A stretch of DNA of 64,000 nt from Burkholderia diffusa (GCF_001718315.1 NZ_CP013362.1:620001-684000), one strand, 5' to 3'; shown: positions 27,794-38,278, counted from the stretch's first letter. Made by a program: numbers and translations. The notes: generated by a model not told the origin, from the letters alone.

Positions 27794-28027
27794 CTACAGC
27801 AGGCCGTGCTGCTGCAGCTTCTTGCGCAGCGTATTGCGATTGATGCCGAGGTACTCCGCGGCGAGCGACTGGTTGCCGCCGGCCTGTACGAGCACGACCT
27901 CGAGCATCGGCTTTTCGACGCAGGACATCACCATCTCGTAGACGTCGTGCGGATTGGAGCCGTCTAGATCCCGGAAATACACGTCCAGGCTCTCGCGGAC
28001 ACATTGTTCGATGTTGTGCTTGCTCAT
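27794..28027 (-). CDS. fis: Fis-family DNA-binding protein
   Basis: A 77-residue nucleoid-associated, Fis-like protein. The C-terminal helix-turn-helix [25 protein letters not shown] is almost the same as that of enteric Fis. The N-terminus is shorter than in E. coli (98 residues), as usual in betaproteobacteria. The start overlaps the dusB stop (ATGA at 28024-28027), preserving the dusB-fis operon seen across gamma- and betaproteobacteria. It probably modulates transcription and DNA topology broadly. Confidence 0.93.
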   Translation of the reverse strand: MSKHNIEQCVRESLDVYFRDLDGSNPHDVYEMVMSCVEKPMLEVVLVQAGGNQSLAAEYLGINRNTLRKKLQQHGLL

Positions 28028-29091
28028 GCTGCTAACTGGTTATGGTCGTCCGACTCGCCCTGGCCGTTTTCCTCTTCGTCATCGACGTAGACGAGGTGGT
28101 CCGACAGCGCCTTTTGCGCCTCGAAGAATGCATTGACGGCGGCGAGCTGCTCGCGGGTGGAATCGAGCGTGTTCATCCTGTGCCGGAACCCGTTGGCACC
28201 GGAAAGGCCGCGAGTGTACCAGCCGATGTGCTTGCGCGCAGTACGGACGCCCGTGAATTCACCATAGAACGCGTAGTGGTCTTCCAGGTGTTCGTTCATC
28301 ACGTGCTGGATCTCGTCGATCCGTGGTGGGGGCAGCAGCTCGCCTGTTTGCAGGAAATGATCGATTTCACGGAACAACCACGGCCGGCCTTGCGCGGCGC
28401 GACCGATCATCAGTGCGTCGGCGCCGGTTGCGTCGAGCACGGCCTTCGCTTTCGCCGGCGACGTGATGTCGCCGTTCGCGACGACCGGGATGCGCACGGC
28501 CGCCTTCACGGCCGCGATGGTGTCGTATTCCGCGTCGCCGCGGTAGAGGTCGGCGCGGGTGCGGCCGTGCACGGTCAGCATCGAGATGCCGGCCGCTTCG
28601 GCGAGGCGCGCGACCGTGATCGCGTTCTTGTGCTCGCGATCCCACCCGGTGCGGATCTTCAGCGTGACGGGCACCGCATCCGGCCCCGTGCCGACCGCCG
28701 CGACGACGGCCTCGACGATCCGCTGCACGAGCGGCTCGTTCTGCAGCAGCGCGGAGCCGGCCGCGACGTTGCAGACCTTCTTCGCCGGGCAGCCCATGTT
28801 GATGTCGATGATCTGCGCGCCGTTGTCGACGTTGTAGCGAGCGGCCTCGGCCATCATCGCCGGATCGGCGCCGGCGATCTGCACCGCGATCGGCTCGACT
28901 TCGCCTTCGTGGTTCGCCCGCCGCATCGTCTTCGCGCTCTTCCACAGCTGCGCGTTGGACGCGACCATCTCGGACACGGCGTATCCGGCCCCCAGCCGCT
29001 TGCACAGCTGGCGGAACGGACGATCCGTCACTCCGGCCATCGGGGCGACGAACAGGTTGTTACGCAATACGTGAGGGCCGATAACGGGCAT
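28024..29091 (-). CDS. dusB: tRNA-dihydrouridine synthase B
   Basis: FMN-dependent reduction of specific uridines in tRNA. The 355-residue protein has the TIM-barrel motifs [38 protein letters not shown] (conserved GCP cysteine at residue 101), [28 protein letters not shown] and [13 protein letters not shown]. Gene order dusB-fis identifies it as the B type. Confidence 0.95.
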   Translation of the reverse strand: MPVIGPHVLRNNLFVAPMAGVTDRPFRQLCKRLGAGYAVSEMVASNAQLWKSAKTMRRANHEGEVEPIAVQIAGADPAMMAEAARYNVDNGAQIIDINMGCPAKKVCNVAAGSALLQNEPLVQRIVEAVVAAVGTGPDAVPVTLKIRTGWDREHKNAITVARLAEAAGISMLTVHGRTRADLYRGDAEYDTIAAVKAAVRIPVVANGDITSPAKAKAVLDATGADALMIGRAAQGRPWLFREIDHFLQTGELLPPPRIDEIQHVMNEHLEDHYAFYGEFTGVRTARKHIGWYTRGLSGANGFRHRMNTLDSTREQLAAVNAFFEAQKALSDHLVYVDDEEENGQGESDDHNQLAA

Positions 29092-29229
29092 CGCAATGGC
29101 GCCGCCCGCGAGCGCCGGGCGTCGCGGGCAAAAAAGGGCGGAGGGAAAACGCGCATTTTACCGTATTCCCATGCCCCGCCGATTTGACCCGGTTTGCGCG
29201 GCCTGACGGCGCGCAACGGACGCCGCGCG

Positions 29230-30417
29230 TCAGTTGCGCTGGCCGAACATCATCTGGCGTGCGATCGCCTTCTTGAGCGGCGGTACGAATTCGAGTGCGG
29301 TGAGCGCCGCGCCACGCAACAGCGGAAGAGGGCCGGCGTCGACCGTGAACAGCCGCGCGAGCGTGTCGGTCGCGCCGATCGTGAAGCGCCGGTCGAGCGC
29401 ACGCCGCGCGTTGAAGGTCGCAAGTGCGGTTGGTTCGAAGCCCTGGGTGGACAGCGCATCGACGAGTGTATGTGCGTCGCGCAGCCCCAGGTTCAGCCCT
29501 TGGCCTGCGACCGGGTGCAGCGTTTGTGCGGCGTTGCCGACGATCGCGATGCGCCCGCTGACCAGCGTTTGCGCCGCGTTCAGCCCGAGCGGGAACGATG
29601 CGCGCCCCGCGATCGCGACGAACTGGCCCATCCGCTCGCCGAACGCAGCGCCGAGTTCGCGCAGAAACGCGTCGTCGGGAAGGGCAGCGCGGCGGGCCGC
29701 CTCGTCGGGCGCGCAGCACCACACGAGCGAATACTCGGCCTGGCGCGGGCCGCCGAGCGGCAGCAGCGCGAGCGGCCCTTCGTGCGTGAAGCGCTCCCAT
29801 GCGACGTTCGGGCGCGGCGCCGAGACGGTGACCGTGCCGACGATCGCGGTCTGACCGTAGTCGCGGCGATGCTTGCCGGTATCGGCCTGCTGTTCGTGGA
29901 ACAGCCCGCCTTCGGCATTGATGACGATACGCGCGCGCAGCGTGCGCTCGCCTTGCGGGCCGTCGAGCGTCAGCGTGACGCCGTCGGCGTCCTGTCGCGG
30001 CGTGCGGGCGGTGGTCGACGTGAGCCAGTCGACGCGCGTGCCGCGCACGGCCTGCGCGAGGGCCTGCACGATCGAGCCGTAGCGCACGACGTAGCCGAGC
30101 GCGGCCAGGTCGTGCTCGTCGCGATCGATCAGCGTGCGGCCGAAATGGCCGCGCTGCGACACGTGGATGTGCTCGATTGGCGTCGCGTCGCCGGGCCATC
30201 CGAGCGTGTCGAGCAGCACGCGGCTGCCGTGCGACACCGCGATTGCACGCGGATCGTTCGCGCTCGCGGCCGGTTCGCGCGCGTCGATCAGCGCGATCGA
30301 CGCATGCTGCGTCGCGCTGCGTCGGGCGAGCCAGCCGGCGAGCGCGAGCCCGACGGGGCCCGCGCCGACGATGGCGAGATCGTAGTCCGGCGTGGCCGGG
30401 AAGGAAGCGGTCGTCAT
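29230..30417 (-). CDS. ubiH: 2-octaprenyl-6-methoxyphenol hydroxylase (UbiH-type FAD monooxygenase)
   Basis: FAD-dependent ring hydroxylase of ubiquinone synthesis. The 395-residue protein has the dinucleotide motif AIVGAGPVGLALAGWLARR at the N-terminus and a second FAD motif, GNAAQTLHPVAGQGLNLGLRD. GNAAQ in that motif, not GDAAH, matches E. coli UbiH rather than UbiF/UbiI. It lies downstream of pepP on the same strand, as in E. coli pepP-ubiH. Symbol assignment within the UbiH/F/I/Coq6 family is likely but not proven. Confidence 0.85.
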   Translation of the reverse strand: MTTASFPATPDYDLAIVGAGPVGLALAGWLARRSATQHASIALIDAREPAASANDPRAIAVSHGSRVLLDTLGWPGDATPIEHIHVSQRGHFGRTLIDRDEHDLAALGYVVRYGSIVQALAQAVRGTRVDWLTSTTARTPRQDADGVTLTLDGPQGERTLRARIVINAEGGLFHEQQADTGKHRRDYGQTAIVGTVTVSAPRPNVAWERFTHEGPLALLPLGGPRQAEYSLVWCCAPDEAARRAALPDDAFLRELGAAFGERMGQFVAIAGRASFPLGLNAAQTLVSGRIAIVGNAAQTLHPVAGQGLNLGLRDAHTLVDALSTQGFEPTALATFNARRALDRRFTIGATDTLARLFTVDAGPLPLLRGAALTALEFVPPLKKAIARQMMFGQRN

Positions 30418-30497
30418 CAGTGTTCGTGAAACGGGGTAACGGTCAACGTCGGATCAGCGGTGGTTCGACAGCCGGGCAATGGCGACCTGCGGCATGC

Positions 30498-31895
30498 TCA
30501 CGCGCCGTGCGCCGCGCCCGCACGCATCAGCGCCTCGATCTCGGCAGCCGCCACCGGCACGTCGCGCGTGATCAGCTCGCAACCGTGCTCGCGCACGATC
30601 GCGTCGTCCTCGATGCGGATGCCGATGTTCCAGTATTCGGTCGGCACGTCGTCGGCTGCCCGCACGTACAGGCCAGGCTCGACGGTAAGCGTCATGCCGG
30701 GTTTGAGCGTGCGCCACGGCAACGCGCCGTCGGCATCGCGCGCGGCCAGCCGCTCGCGGTAGTCGCCGCAATCGTGCACGTCCATCCCTAGCCAGTGGCC
30801 GGTGCGGTGCATGTAGAAGCGTGCATACGCGCGCTCGGCGATCACGTCGTCGACGTTCGAGAAACGCGACTTCGGGATGATGCCCGTATCGAGCAGCCCT
30901 TGCGCCAGTACGCGTACGGCCGCGTCGTGCGGCGCCTCGAACGGTACGCCCGCGCGCGTTGCGTCGATCGCGGCCTGCTGCGCGGCGAGCACGATGTCGT
31001 ACAGCGTGCGCTGCGCGGGAGAGAAGCGCCCGTTGGCCGGGAACGTGCGCGTGATGTCCGACGCGTAGCCGTCGAGTTCGCACGCGGCATCGATCAGGAT
31101 CAGGTCGCCGTCCCGCGCGGCCGCGTTGCCTGCCGGGTAGTGCAGCACGCACGCGTTCGCGCCGGCCGCGACGATCGAGCCGTACGCGGGCGCCTGCGCG
31201 CCGTGCTTGCGGAATGTGTACAGCAGCTCGGCCTCGAGTTCGTATTCGCGGATCCCCGGGCGGCATACCTGCATCGCGCGGCGATGCGCGAGCGCGGAAA
31301 TGTGCGCGGCCCGCATCATGATCGCGAGTTCGTGTTCGTCCTTCACGAGCCGCATGTCGTCGAGGAGCGGCGTGAGGTCGAGCAGCGCGTCGGGCGCGGC
31401 GGCACCCGTGCGCGCCTGCGCGCGCACCGCATCGATCCAGCCGGCGAGCTGGCGGTCGAACTCGGCCGACGCGCCGAACCGGTAGTGCACGGTGCCCGCA
31501 TCGGCGAGCAGGCGCGGCATTTCAGTGTCGATCACGTCGACCGCGTAGGCCGCGTCGAAGCCGAACGCGTCGCGCGCGGCCTCGGGCCCGTAATGGAAAC
31601 CTTCCCAGATCTCGCGGTCGGCATTCTTCGCGCGGCAGAACAGGATCGATTCCGGCGCGCCGTGCGACCCGGCCGCGTTCAGCACGAGCATGGCATCCGG
31701 TTCGGTGAAGCCCGTCAGGTAGTGGAAGTAGCTGTCATGTCGGTACGGGAAGGCCGTATCGCGGTTGCGCAGCATTTCCGGCGCGGTGGGGACGATGGCG
31801 ACGCCGCCGCCCGCGGCGCGCAGTGCGGCTAGCACGCGTTCGCGGCGCTGGCGGTAGACGTCGACGGCGATGGCGGTATCGAGGGGCGCATTCAT
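30498..31895 (-). CDS. pepP: Xaa-Pro aminopeptidase P
   Basis: Metalloprotease removing N-terminal residues that precede proline. The 465-residue protein has the aminopeptidase P N-terminal domain (to about residue 170) and a pita-bread catalytic domain. Metal ligands appear in LILIDAACELDGYASDITRTF (two Asp), MHRTGHWLGMDVHD (His), TLTVEPGLYV (Glu) and GIRIEDDAIV (Glu). First gene of the minus-strand pepP-ubiH pair. Confidence 0.95.
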   Translation of the reverse strand: MNAPLDTAIAVDVYRQRRERVLAALRAAGGGVAIVPTAPEMLRNRDTAFPYRHDSYFHYLTGFTEPDAMLVLNAAGSHGAPESILFCRAKNADREIWEGFHYGPEAARDAFGFDAAYAVDVIDTEMPRLLADAGTVHYRFGASAEFDRQLAGWIDAVRAQARTGAAAPDALLDLTPLLDDMRLVKDEHELAIMMRAAHISALAHRRAMQVCRPGIREYELEAELLYTFRKHGAQAPAYGSIVAAGANACVLHYPAGNAAARDGDLILIDAACELDGYASDITRTFPANGRFSPAQRTLYDIVLAAQQAAIDATRAGVPFEAPHDAAVRVLAQGLLDTGIIPKSRFSNVDDVIAERAYARFYMHRTGHWLGMDVHDCGDYRERLAARDADGALPWRTLKPGMTLTVEPGLYVRAADDVPTEYWNIGIRIEDDAIVREHGCELITRDVPVAAAEIEALMRAGAAHGA

Positions 31896-32083
31896 CGTGC
31901 GATTGTAGCGCCGCCGGACACAGCGCGTGAGAGGAGCGGCCGCAAGCCGCGCCTGACGGGGCTCGGCGACGGTTGTTGCAAACCATCCACAGGCCGGACG
32001 GGCAGATTTTCTACCCTGCCGCGCGGGCCGGTTATGATCGGCGACAACGTATACTCTCGGCGGTTCCCTTAAAAAGGCAGATG

Positions 32084-32695
32084 ATGAAATTAATCGGTTC
32101 GCTCAGCAGCCCGTACGTCCGAAAGGCGCGGATCGTGCTTGCTGAAAAGAAGATCGACTACAAGCTGGAGCTCGAGAACGTATGGGCGCCGGAGACGGAC
32201 ATTCATGCGTCGAATCCGCTCGGCAAGGTCCCGTGTCTCGTGATGGAGGATGGTGCCGCGGTGTTCGATTCCCGCGTGATCTGCGAATACGTCGATACGC
32301 TGTCGCCGGTCGGCAAGCTGATTCCGCCGTCGGGGCGCGAACGTGTCGAAGTGCGTTGCTGGGAAGCGCTGGGTGACGGCGTGCTCGACGCGGCCGTGGC
32401 GATTCGTCTCGAACACACGTTGCGCGACGAAGCGCAGCGCAGCGCGAGCTGGATCGCGCGCCAGCAGCGCAAGATCGACGACGCTCTCGTCGCGATGTCG
32501 CAGGGCCTCGGCGGCAAGACGTGGTGCGTCGGTAATCATTACACGCTCGCCGACATCGCACTCGGCTGTGCGCTCGGCTACCTGGATTTCCGGATGCCCG
32601 AACTCAACTGGCGCGATCGCCATCCGAACCTCGACAAGCATTTCGTGAAGCTGTCGCAGCGGCAGACCTTCGTCGACACGCTGCCGCAAGGTTGA
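32084..32695 (+). CDS. Glutathione S-transferase family protein (YibF-like)
   Basis: A 203-residue GST-fold protein. The thioredoxin-like N-terminal half has SPYVRKARIVLAEKKIDYK and the glutathione-site cis-Pro and Asp-Ser segments LGKVPCLVMEDGAAVFDSRVI (positions split around residues 46-66); the helical C-terminal half follows. It resembles E. coli YibF. Two adjacent ATGs are possible (32081, 32084); the second is better spaced from AAGG at 32074. Substrate is unknown. It is divergent from pepP and convergent with the glutamate-synthase-like gene. Confidence 0.85.
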   Translation: MKLIGSLSSPYVRKARIVLAEKKIDYKLELENVWAPETDIHASNPLGKVPCLVMEDGAAVFDSRVICEYVDTLSPVGKLIPPSGRERVEVRCWEALGDGVLDAAVAIRLEHTLRDEAQRSASWIARQQRKIDDALVAMSQGLGGKTWCVGNHYTLADIALGCALGYLDFRMPELNWRDRHPNLDKHFVKLSQRQTFVDTLPQG

Positions 32696-32730
32696 CCGGT
32701 CGCCGGCGGCGGATCGGGCAGACAAGGAAC

Positions 32731-32757
32731 AAGCGCCCCGCGGGGCGCTTTTTCTTT
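32731..32757. terminator. Terminator after the GST gene
   Basis: The perfect palindrome AAGCGCCCCGCGGGGCGCTT (32731-32750) is followed by TTTCTTT. It sits between two convergent genes and probably serves the plus-strand GST mainly. Confidence 0.8.
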
Positions 32758-32789
32758 ATGCGAGCCGCCTGGCGGCGAGCGATCGAGCA

Positions 32790-34409
32790 TTACTCGATCG
32801 ACGTGTAAACGGTTTCGCCGAGCACGAACGAATCGCTGCGCGCAATCGGCCACCACTTGTCGTAAAGCGTATAGCCGCAGGTCTGGCCGTCGAGCAACGC
32901 GCCCGGCTTCAGGTACTTCAGCAACTGCGACATCAGCCGCACCTCGTGCGGCGCGACGCGCTGCACGATGTGATGCGCGCGCAACGCCGACGGATGGCCA
33001 AGGCCGGCCGCCTGCACGAGTTCCTGCAGCGCATGCAGCGTATTGCGGTGGAAGTTGTACACGCGTTCGGCCTTGTCGGGCACGACGATGGCGCGCTGGC
33101 GCACCGGGTCCTGCGTGGCGACGCCGGTCGGGCAGCGGTCGGTGTGGCAGTGCTGCGCCTGGATGCAGCCCACCGCGAACATGAAGCCGCGCGCCGAGTT
33201 CACCCAGTCCGCGCCAATCGCGAGCGTGCGCGCGATGTCGAACGCGGTGATGATCTTGCCGCTCGCGCCGATCTTCACGCGGTCGCGCACGCCGATCCCG
33301 ACGAGCGTGTTGTGTACAAGCAGCAGCCCTTCCTGCAACGGCACGCCGACATGGTCGGTGAATTCGAGCGGCGCCGCGCCGGTGCCGCCTTCAGCGCCGT
33401 CGACGACGATGAAGTCCGGCACGATGCCCGTCTCGATCATCGCCTTCGCGATCCCGAAGAATTCCCACGGATGGCCGATACACAGCTTGAAGCCGGTCGG
33501 CTTGCCGCCCGACAGCGTGCGCAGCCGTTCGACGAATTCGAGCAGCCCGCGCGGCGTCGAGAATTCCGAGTGCGTCGCGGGCGAGATGCAGTCCTTGCCC
33601 ATCGGCACGCCACGCGTCTCGGCGATCTCGGGCGTGATCTTCGCGGCCGGGAGCACGCCGCCGTGGCCCGGCTTCGCGCCTTGCGACAGCTTGATCTCGA
33701 TCATCTTGACCTGCGGATCGGCGGCCTGCTTCGCGAACTTGTCCGGATTGAACGTGCCGTCGTCGTTGCGGCAGCCGAAGTAGCCGGACGCGATTTCCCA
33801 GATGATGTCGCCGCCGTGCTCGCGGTGGTACTTCGACAGCGAGCCTTCGCCTGTGTCGTGCGCGAACCCGCCTTTCTTCGCGCCGAGGTTCAGCGAGCGG
33901 ATCGCGTTCGCGGACAGCGAGCCGAAGCTCATCGCCGAGATGTTGAAGATCGAGATGTCGTACGGCTGCGCGCGACTCGCGCCGACCCGGATGCGGAAGT
34001 CGTGGCTCGGCAGCTTGGTCGGCGCGAGCGAATGGCTGATCCACTCGTGCGCGATGGCCTTCACGTTCAGCTCGGTGCCGTACGGGCGGTTATCGGCGAC
34101 GTTCTTCGCGCGCTGATAGACGAGGCTGCGCTGCGCGCGCGAGAACGGCTTCTCGTCGGTGTCGTCCTCGACGAAATACTGGCGGATCTCGGGGCGGATG
34201 AACTCGAACAGGAAGCGGAAATGGCCCCAGAGCGGGTAATTGCGCAGGATCGCGTGACGGTCCTGGTTCAGGTCGTACAGGCCGACGGCGACGAGGGCGA
34301 CGGGGATGATGATCCACAGCCAGGAAAGCACGTGGAACGACGCGAGTGCGGCCGCCGCGACGAGCAGCAACACGGCGCACCACATTGCGAGGTAGCGTCT
34401 GGAAAGCAT
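32790..34409 (-). CDS. FMN-binding glutamate synthase family protein
   Basis: A 539-residue protein with the glutamate synthase synthase-domain fold (FMN TIM barrel). Two hydrophobic segments at the N-terminus (about residues 5-45) probably anchor it in the inner membrane. Conserved parts include FNISAMSFGSLSANAIRSLN, GEGSLSKYH, the loop VDGAEGGTGAAPLEF and the cysteine set C-x5-C-x4-C in CIQAQHCHTDRCPTGVA, which in glutamate synthase binds a 3Fe-4S cluster. It lacks the amidotransferase domain of GltB, so its electron donor and true substrate are unknown. ATG 34409 is chosen for the GGAG 5 bases upstream. Confidence 0.87.
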   Translation of the reverse strand: MLSRRYLAMWCAVLLLVAAAALASFHVLSWLWIIIPVALVAVGLYDLNQDRHAILRNYPLWGHFRFLFEFIRPEIRQYFVEDDTDEKPFSRAQRSLVYQRAKNVADNRPYGTELNVKAIAHEWISHSLAPTKLPSHDFRIRVGASRAQPYDISIFNISAMSFGSLSANAIRSLNLGAKKGGFAHDTGEGSLSKYHREHGGDIIWEIASGYFGCRNDDGTFNPDKFAKQAADPQVKMIEIKLSQGAKPGHGGVLPAAKITPEIAETRGVPMGKDCISPATHSEFSTPRGLLEFVERLRTLSGGKPTGFKLCIGHPWEFFGIAKAMIETGIVPDFIVVDGAEGGTGAAPLEFTDHVGVPLQEGLLLVHNTLVGIGVRDRVKIGASGKIITAFDIARTLAIGADWVNSARGFMFAVGCIQAQHCHTDRCPTGVATQDPVRQRAIVVPDKAERVYNFHRNTLHALQELVQAAGLGHPSALRAHHIVQRVAPHEVRLMSQLLKYLKPGALLDGQTCGYTLYDKWWPIARSDSFVLGETVYTSIE

Positions 34410-34527
34410 GGGGACTCCGCAAGAATCTTGAAATGCCGCCATGCGTACGCTGCGCGGCGGCGCACCGGCCGCGGCGGAATCGTGTTCCGCCGGGCGCGGC
34501 GTGCCGCAAGTCTAAACCGAATGGATG

Positions 34528-35691
34528 TCAGCGTGCTTCGGCAAGCGCGCCCGCGTGGGTTGCCGTCGGCGCGGTCTGGCCGGGCTGGCCGGTGGCCGCG
34601 AACTCGATGATGCCGCCGCCGAGGCAGATCTCGCCGTCGTACAGCACGGCCGACTGGCCGGGCGTGACCGCCCATTGCGGGTCGTCGAACGCGAGCGAGA
34701 AGCGTTCGCCGTCGGCCTGGCCGAGCGCGGCACGACCGAATGTGCAGGCCGCATCGGCTTGCCGGTAGCGCGTCTTCGCGCCGCACGAGAAGCCTTCGGC
34801 CGGCGGCTCGCCCGCGACCCAGCTCACGTTGCCGGCGACGAGCTCGCGCGACAGCAGCCACGGATGATCGTGGCCCTGCACGACGTACAGCGTGTTCGAT
34901 GCGATGTCCTTCGCCGCGACGAACCATGGTTCGCCGCTGCCGTCCTTGCTGCCGCCCAGGCCGATGCCCTTGCGCTGGCCGAACGTGTAGAACGCGAGGC
35001 CGATGTGCTCGCCGACCACCTTGCCGTCGGGCGTTTTCATCGGGCCGGGTTTCGTCGGAAGATAGCGGTTCAGGAAATCGCGGAACGGCCGTTCGCCGAT
35101 GAAGCAGATGCCGGTCGAGTCCTTCTTCTTCGCGTTCGGCAGGCCGATCTGTGCGGCGATCTCGCGCACCTTCGTCTTAGGGATCTCGCCGAGCGGGAAC
35201 ATCGTCTTCGACAGCTGCGCCTGGTTCAGCCGGTGCAGGAAGTACGACTGGTCTTTCGTATGATCGAATGCCTTCAGCAGTTCGAAGCGACCGTCGCGCT
35301 CGCGCACGCGTGCGTAGTGGCCGGTCGCGATCATTTCCGCGTCGAGCGACATCGCGTGGTCGAGGAACGCCTTGAACTTGATCTCGGCGTTGCACAGCAC
35401 GTCGGGGTTCGGCGTGCGGCCGGCCGAGTATTCGCGCAGGAATTCGGCGAACACGCGGTCCTTGTATTCGGCCGCGAAGTTCACGGCTTCCACGTCGATG
35501 CCGATCAGGTCGGCTACCGACACCACGTCGATCCAGTCCTGGCGCGTCGAGCAGTATTCGCCGTCGTCGTCGTCTTCCCAGTTCTTCATGAACAGGCCGA
35601 CCACGTCGTATCCCTGTTCCTTCAGCAGCCACGCGGTCACCGACGAATCGACGCCGCCCGACATGCCCACTACTACACGGCGCTTGCTCAT
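34528..35691 (-). CDS. mnmA: tRNA-specific 2-thiouridylase MnmA
   Basis: Adds sulfur to the wobble uridine (s2U34) of tRNA-Lys, Glu and Gln. The 387-residue protein has the PP-loop SGGVDSS (residues 11-17), the first catalytic cysteine C100 ([12 protein letters not shown]) and the persulfide cysteine C196 ([13 protein letters not shown]). The start at 35691 overlaps the NUDIX gene by 4 bases, so the two are coupled; the NUDIX-mnmA pair is also known in enterics. Confidence 0.96.
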   Translation of the reverse strand: MSKRRVVVGMSGGVDSSVTAWLLKEQGYDVVGLFMKNWEDDDDGEYCSTRQDWIDVVSVADLIGIDVEAVNFAAEYKDRVFAEFLREYSAGRTPNPDVLCNAEIKFKAFLDHAMSLDAEMIATGHYARVRERDGRFELLKAFDHTKDQSYFLHRLNQAQLSKTMFPLGEIPKTKVREIAAQIGLPNAKKKDSTGICFIGERPFRDFLNRYLPTKPGPMKTPDGKVVGEHIGLAFYTFGQRKGIGLGGSKDGSGEPWFVAAKDIASNTLYVVQGHDHPWLLSRELVAGNVSWVAGEPPAEGFSCGAKTRYRQADAACTFGRAALGQADGERFSLAFDDPQWAVTPGQSAVLYDGEICLGGGIIEFAATGQPGQTAPTATHAGALAEAR

Positions 35692-36197
35692 TTGTTTACC
35701 GCCTGACGGTCGAATGCTTCCGGGCGCGGCGCGACCGAATGCGTGTGCACGAAATCGAGCGGAATGCGCCGCCCGGCGAGATAGTCGTCGACGCAGCGCA
35801 TCACCGCCGGCGAGCGATGGCGCTCGCTGCACGCGCGCAGTTCGTCGGCGCTCATCCACAGCGTGCGCATGATGCCGTCGTCGAGCCTGTGGCCCGGCAG
35901 CGGTTCGCCGGCCGTGCCGCAAAACGTGAAGCGCAGGTAGGTCGCGCCGGCACTGCCGGGGCGGTCGTAGTGCGCGAGATAGACGCCGACGAGCGCGTCC
36001 GGCACGAACGGATGCGCGGTTTCCTCGAGCGTCTCGCGGATCACGGCGTCGGCGAGCGTCTCGCCGGCTTCGAGATGGCCGGCCGGCTGGTTGATGCGCA
36101 GGCCCGTCGAGGTTTCTTCCTCGATCACGAGAAAGCGACCGGCACGTTCGACGAGCGCCGCGACGGTCACATGCGGGGTCCAGATTTCGGGTTTCAT
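35688..36197 (-). CDS. NUDIX hydrolase (NudJ-like)
   Basis: A 169-residue phosphohydrolase. The Nudix box runs from [20 protein letters not shown] to the following TA, with the G-x5-E-x7-REx2EE order intact. In E. coli the equivalent gene before mnmA encodes NudJ, a thiamine/HMP-pyrophosphate and NTP phosphatase; equivalence here is inferred from position and length. The frame is open upstream, but ATG 36197 ([15 protein letters not shown]) gives the family N-terminus. Confidence 0.87.
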   Translation of the reverse strand: MKPEIWTPHVTVAALVERAGRFLVIEEETSTGLRINQPAGHLEAGETLADAVIRETLEETAHPFVPDALVGVYLAHYDRPGSAGATYLRFTFCGTAGEPLPGHRLDDGIMRTLWMSADELRACSERHRSPAVMRCVDDYLAGRRIPLDFVHTHSVAPRPEAFDRQAVNK

Positions 36198-36354
36198 GGT
36201 TCGGCATTTTACCGGTTGCGCCCGGACGCTGCCGGCCGTCAGGTTAGACGAATCCGACCCCGAGCGTTCTTGCTGCGCCAACGGGCCTATCGTCGTCCGG
36301 CGGCCAGCCGGGGCAGGAGAACGGACTGTCACCAGCTGAATCGCGCCCCGTGCA

Positions 36355-37275
36355 TCACGGCGCGACGATCGTCGCGACGCAGGCGGCGATCGTATCCCGC
36401 ACGCGCACGATGGCCGGGTCGCGCTGCGTGCTCGTGCGCCAGCCGATTTCCACCGGGTAGCGCGGCAGTTCGACCGGGCACGCAAGCGCGCGCAGCGACG
36501 TCGACTGCGCGATCGCACGCGCCGCGTGCGCCGGAATCGTCGCCACCGCGTCGGAGCCCGCGAGCAGGTAAGGCAGCGCCGCGAAATGCGTGGTCGACGC
36601 CGCGACGCGCCGTTTGTGGCCGAGCGCGGCCAGCGCTTCGTCGACGATCCCGATCACGCCGCCCGACGACACGAGCAGGTGATCGCGCTGCACGAAATCG
36701 GCGAGCGCGAGCGTGCGCGGCGCATGCGCGCGGCCGGCCGGATCGATCACGCACGCGTAGCCGCCCGTCGCGACCGCGCGCCGGCTGAGCCCGTTTGCCG
36801 AGAACCCGCCCGACGCGATCGCCAGATCGACGCCGTGCCGCAGCAGCGCGTCGCCCGCAATACCGCTGTGGGTCTGCCGAAAGATCAGCCGGATGCCCGC
36901 GGCTTCGCGTGCGACCGCGTCTATCAGCGCGCGGCCGAGCGCGATCTCGAAGTCGTCCGACAGCCCGATCGAGATCGTACGGCCGACCCGTTCGCCGCCG
37001 TCCGCCGCGATCGCGAGGCTTGCGCGGCAGCGGTCGAGCGCATCGGACAGGATCGGCTTCAGTTCGTCCGCGCGCGGCGTCGGCGCCAGCCCGCGGCCGG
37101 TGCGCGCGAACAGCGGATCGGCGTAGATCACGCGCAGCCGCGCGAGCGCCGCGCTGACCGCCGACTGCGTGAGGCCGAGCCGCAGCGCCGCGCGGCTCGC
37201 GCCGCCTTCTTCGTACAGCGCCTCGAACACCTTCAGCAGGTTCAGGTCGAGGCTGGCGATATCATCCATATTCAT
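36355..37275 (-). CDS. LysR-family regulator, divergent from a nitrilase
   Basis: A 306-residue LysR-type regulator. The winged helix-turn-helix is in LNLLKVFEALYEEGGASRAALRLGLTQSAVSAALARLR, and an effector domain follows from about residue 95. It is divergent from the nitrilase gene with only 79 bases between them, the classic LysR-target layout. The shared gap contains a TCGAT-ATCGA dyad. The inducer is unknown. Confidence 0.87.
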   Translation of the reverse strand: MNMDDIASLDLNLLKVFEALYEEGGASRAALRLGLTQSAVSAALARLRVIYADPLFARTGRGLAPTPRADELKPILSDALDRCRASLAIAADGGERVGRTISIGLSDDFEIALGRALIDAVAREAAGIRLIFRQTHSGIAGDALLRHGVDLAIASGGFSANGLSRRAVATGGYACVIDPAGRAHAPRTLALADFVQRDHLLVSSGGVIGIVDEALAALGHKRRVAASTTHFAALPYLLAGSDAVATIPAHAARAIAQSTSLRALACPVELPRYPVEIGWRTSTQRDPAIVRVRDTIAACVATIVAP

Positions 37276-37290
37276 GTCAGTTATCGTTTT

Positions 37291-37305
37291 ATCGATTTGA
37301 TCGAT
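37291..37305. promoter_or_regulatory. LysR-type box between the regulator and the nitrilase
   Basis: ATCGAT (37291-37296), TTG, ATCGAT (37300-37305) forms a dyad that includes the LysR consensus T-N11-A (T37292, A37304). Further ATCG elements occur at about 37283 and 37314. Its place in the 79-base divergent gap supports a regulator binding site. Confidence 0.55.
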
Positions 37306-37354
37306 GAAATGATATCGACAAAGATGGCGTCACCCACTCACCGGAGACGCCTTC

Positions 37355-38278
37355 ATGTCCAACTCAGTCATCGCCGCGCTGCAGATTGGCGCATCGCCCG
37401 CCGGCACGCGCGCCACGCTCGACACGATCCTCGGCTACGAAGCCGCGATCCGCGACAGCGGCGCGTCGCTCGTCGTGCTGCCCGAGGCCGTGCTCGGCGG
37501 CTATCCGAAAGGCGAGATCTTCGGCACGCGGCTCGGCTACCGGCTGCCGGAGGGCCGCGACGCATACGCGCGCTACGCCGCGCAGGCGATCGACGTGCCG
37601 GGGCCCGAAACCGACGAACTGGCCGCGCTGTCGCAGCGCACGGGCGCGAGCCTCGTGGTCGGCGTGATCGAGCGGGGCGGCAGCACGCTGTACTGCACGG
37701 CGCTGTTCTTCGATCCGCGCGACGGGCTCGTCGCGAAGCACCGCAAGCTGATGCCGACCGGCACCGAACGGCTGATCTGGGGGCAGGGCGACGGCTCGAC
37801 GCTGCCGGTGGTCGACACGGCGGCGGGCCGCGCGGGTGCCGCAATCTGCTGGGAGAACCACATGCCGCTGCTGCGCTGCGCGATGTATGCGAAAGGCGTG
37901 CAGATCTGGTGCGCGCCGACCGTCGACGAGCGCGACCTGTGGCAAAGCTCGATGCGGCACATCGCGCACGAAGGGCGCTGCTTTGTCGTGAGCGCGTGCC
38001 AGGTGCAGCCGTCGCCGCGCGCGCTCGGCATCGACGTGCCGGGCTGGGATCCGGAACGGCCGCTGATCCGCGGCGGCAGCGTGATCGTCGGGCCGCTCGG
38101 CGACCTGCTGACGGAGCCGCTCGTCGGCGAGGCCGGGCTCGTGACCGCGCGCATCGATACGGACGAGCTCGTGCGGGCGCGTTACGACTTCGACGTGGTC
38201 GGACACTATGCGCGCCCCGACGTGTTCTCGCTGCACGTCGACGAGCGGCCGAAGCGATCGGTCGTGTTCGGGGAATGA
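37355..38278 (+). CDS. Nitrilase / carbon-nitrogen hydrolase
   Basis: A 307-residue member of the nitrilase branch of the C-N hydrolase superfamily. The catalytic triad is visible as Glu44 ([11 protein letters not shown]), Lys131 ([10 protein letters not shown]) and Cys165 ([11 protein letters not shown]). CWENHMP is the form found in true nitrilases and cyanide hydratases, which turn nitriles into acids and ammonia or cyanide into formamide. The preferred nitrile is unknown. GGAG at 37343-37346 precedes ATG 37355. Likely controlled by the divergent LysR protein. Confidence 0.88.
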   Translation: MSNSVIAALQIGASPAGTRATLDTILGYEAAIRDSGASLVVLPEAVLGGYPKGEIFGTRLGYRLPEGRDAYARYAAQAIDVPGPETDELAALSQRTGASLVVGVIERGGSTLYCTALFFDPRDGLVAKHRKLMPTGTERLIWGQGDGSTLPVVDTAAGRAGAAICWENHMPLLRCAMYAKGVQIWCAPTVDERDLWQSSMRHIAHEGRCFVVSACQVQPSPRALGIDVPGWDPERPLIRGGSVIVGPLGDLLTEPLVGEAGLVTARIDTDELVRARYDFDVVGHYARPDVFSLHVDERPKRSVVFGE

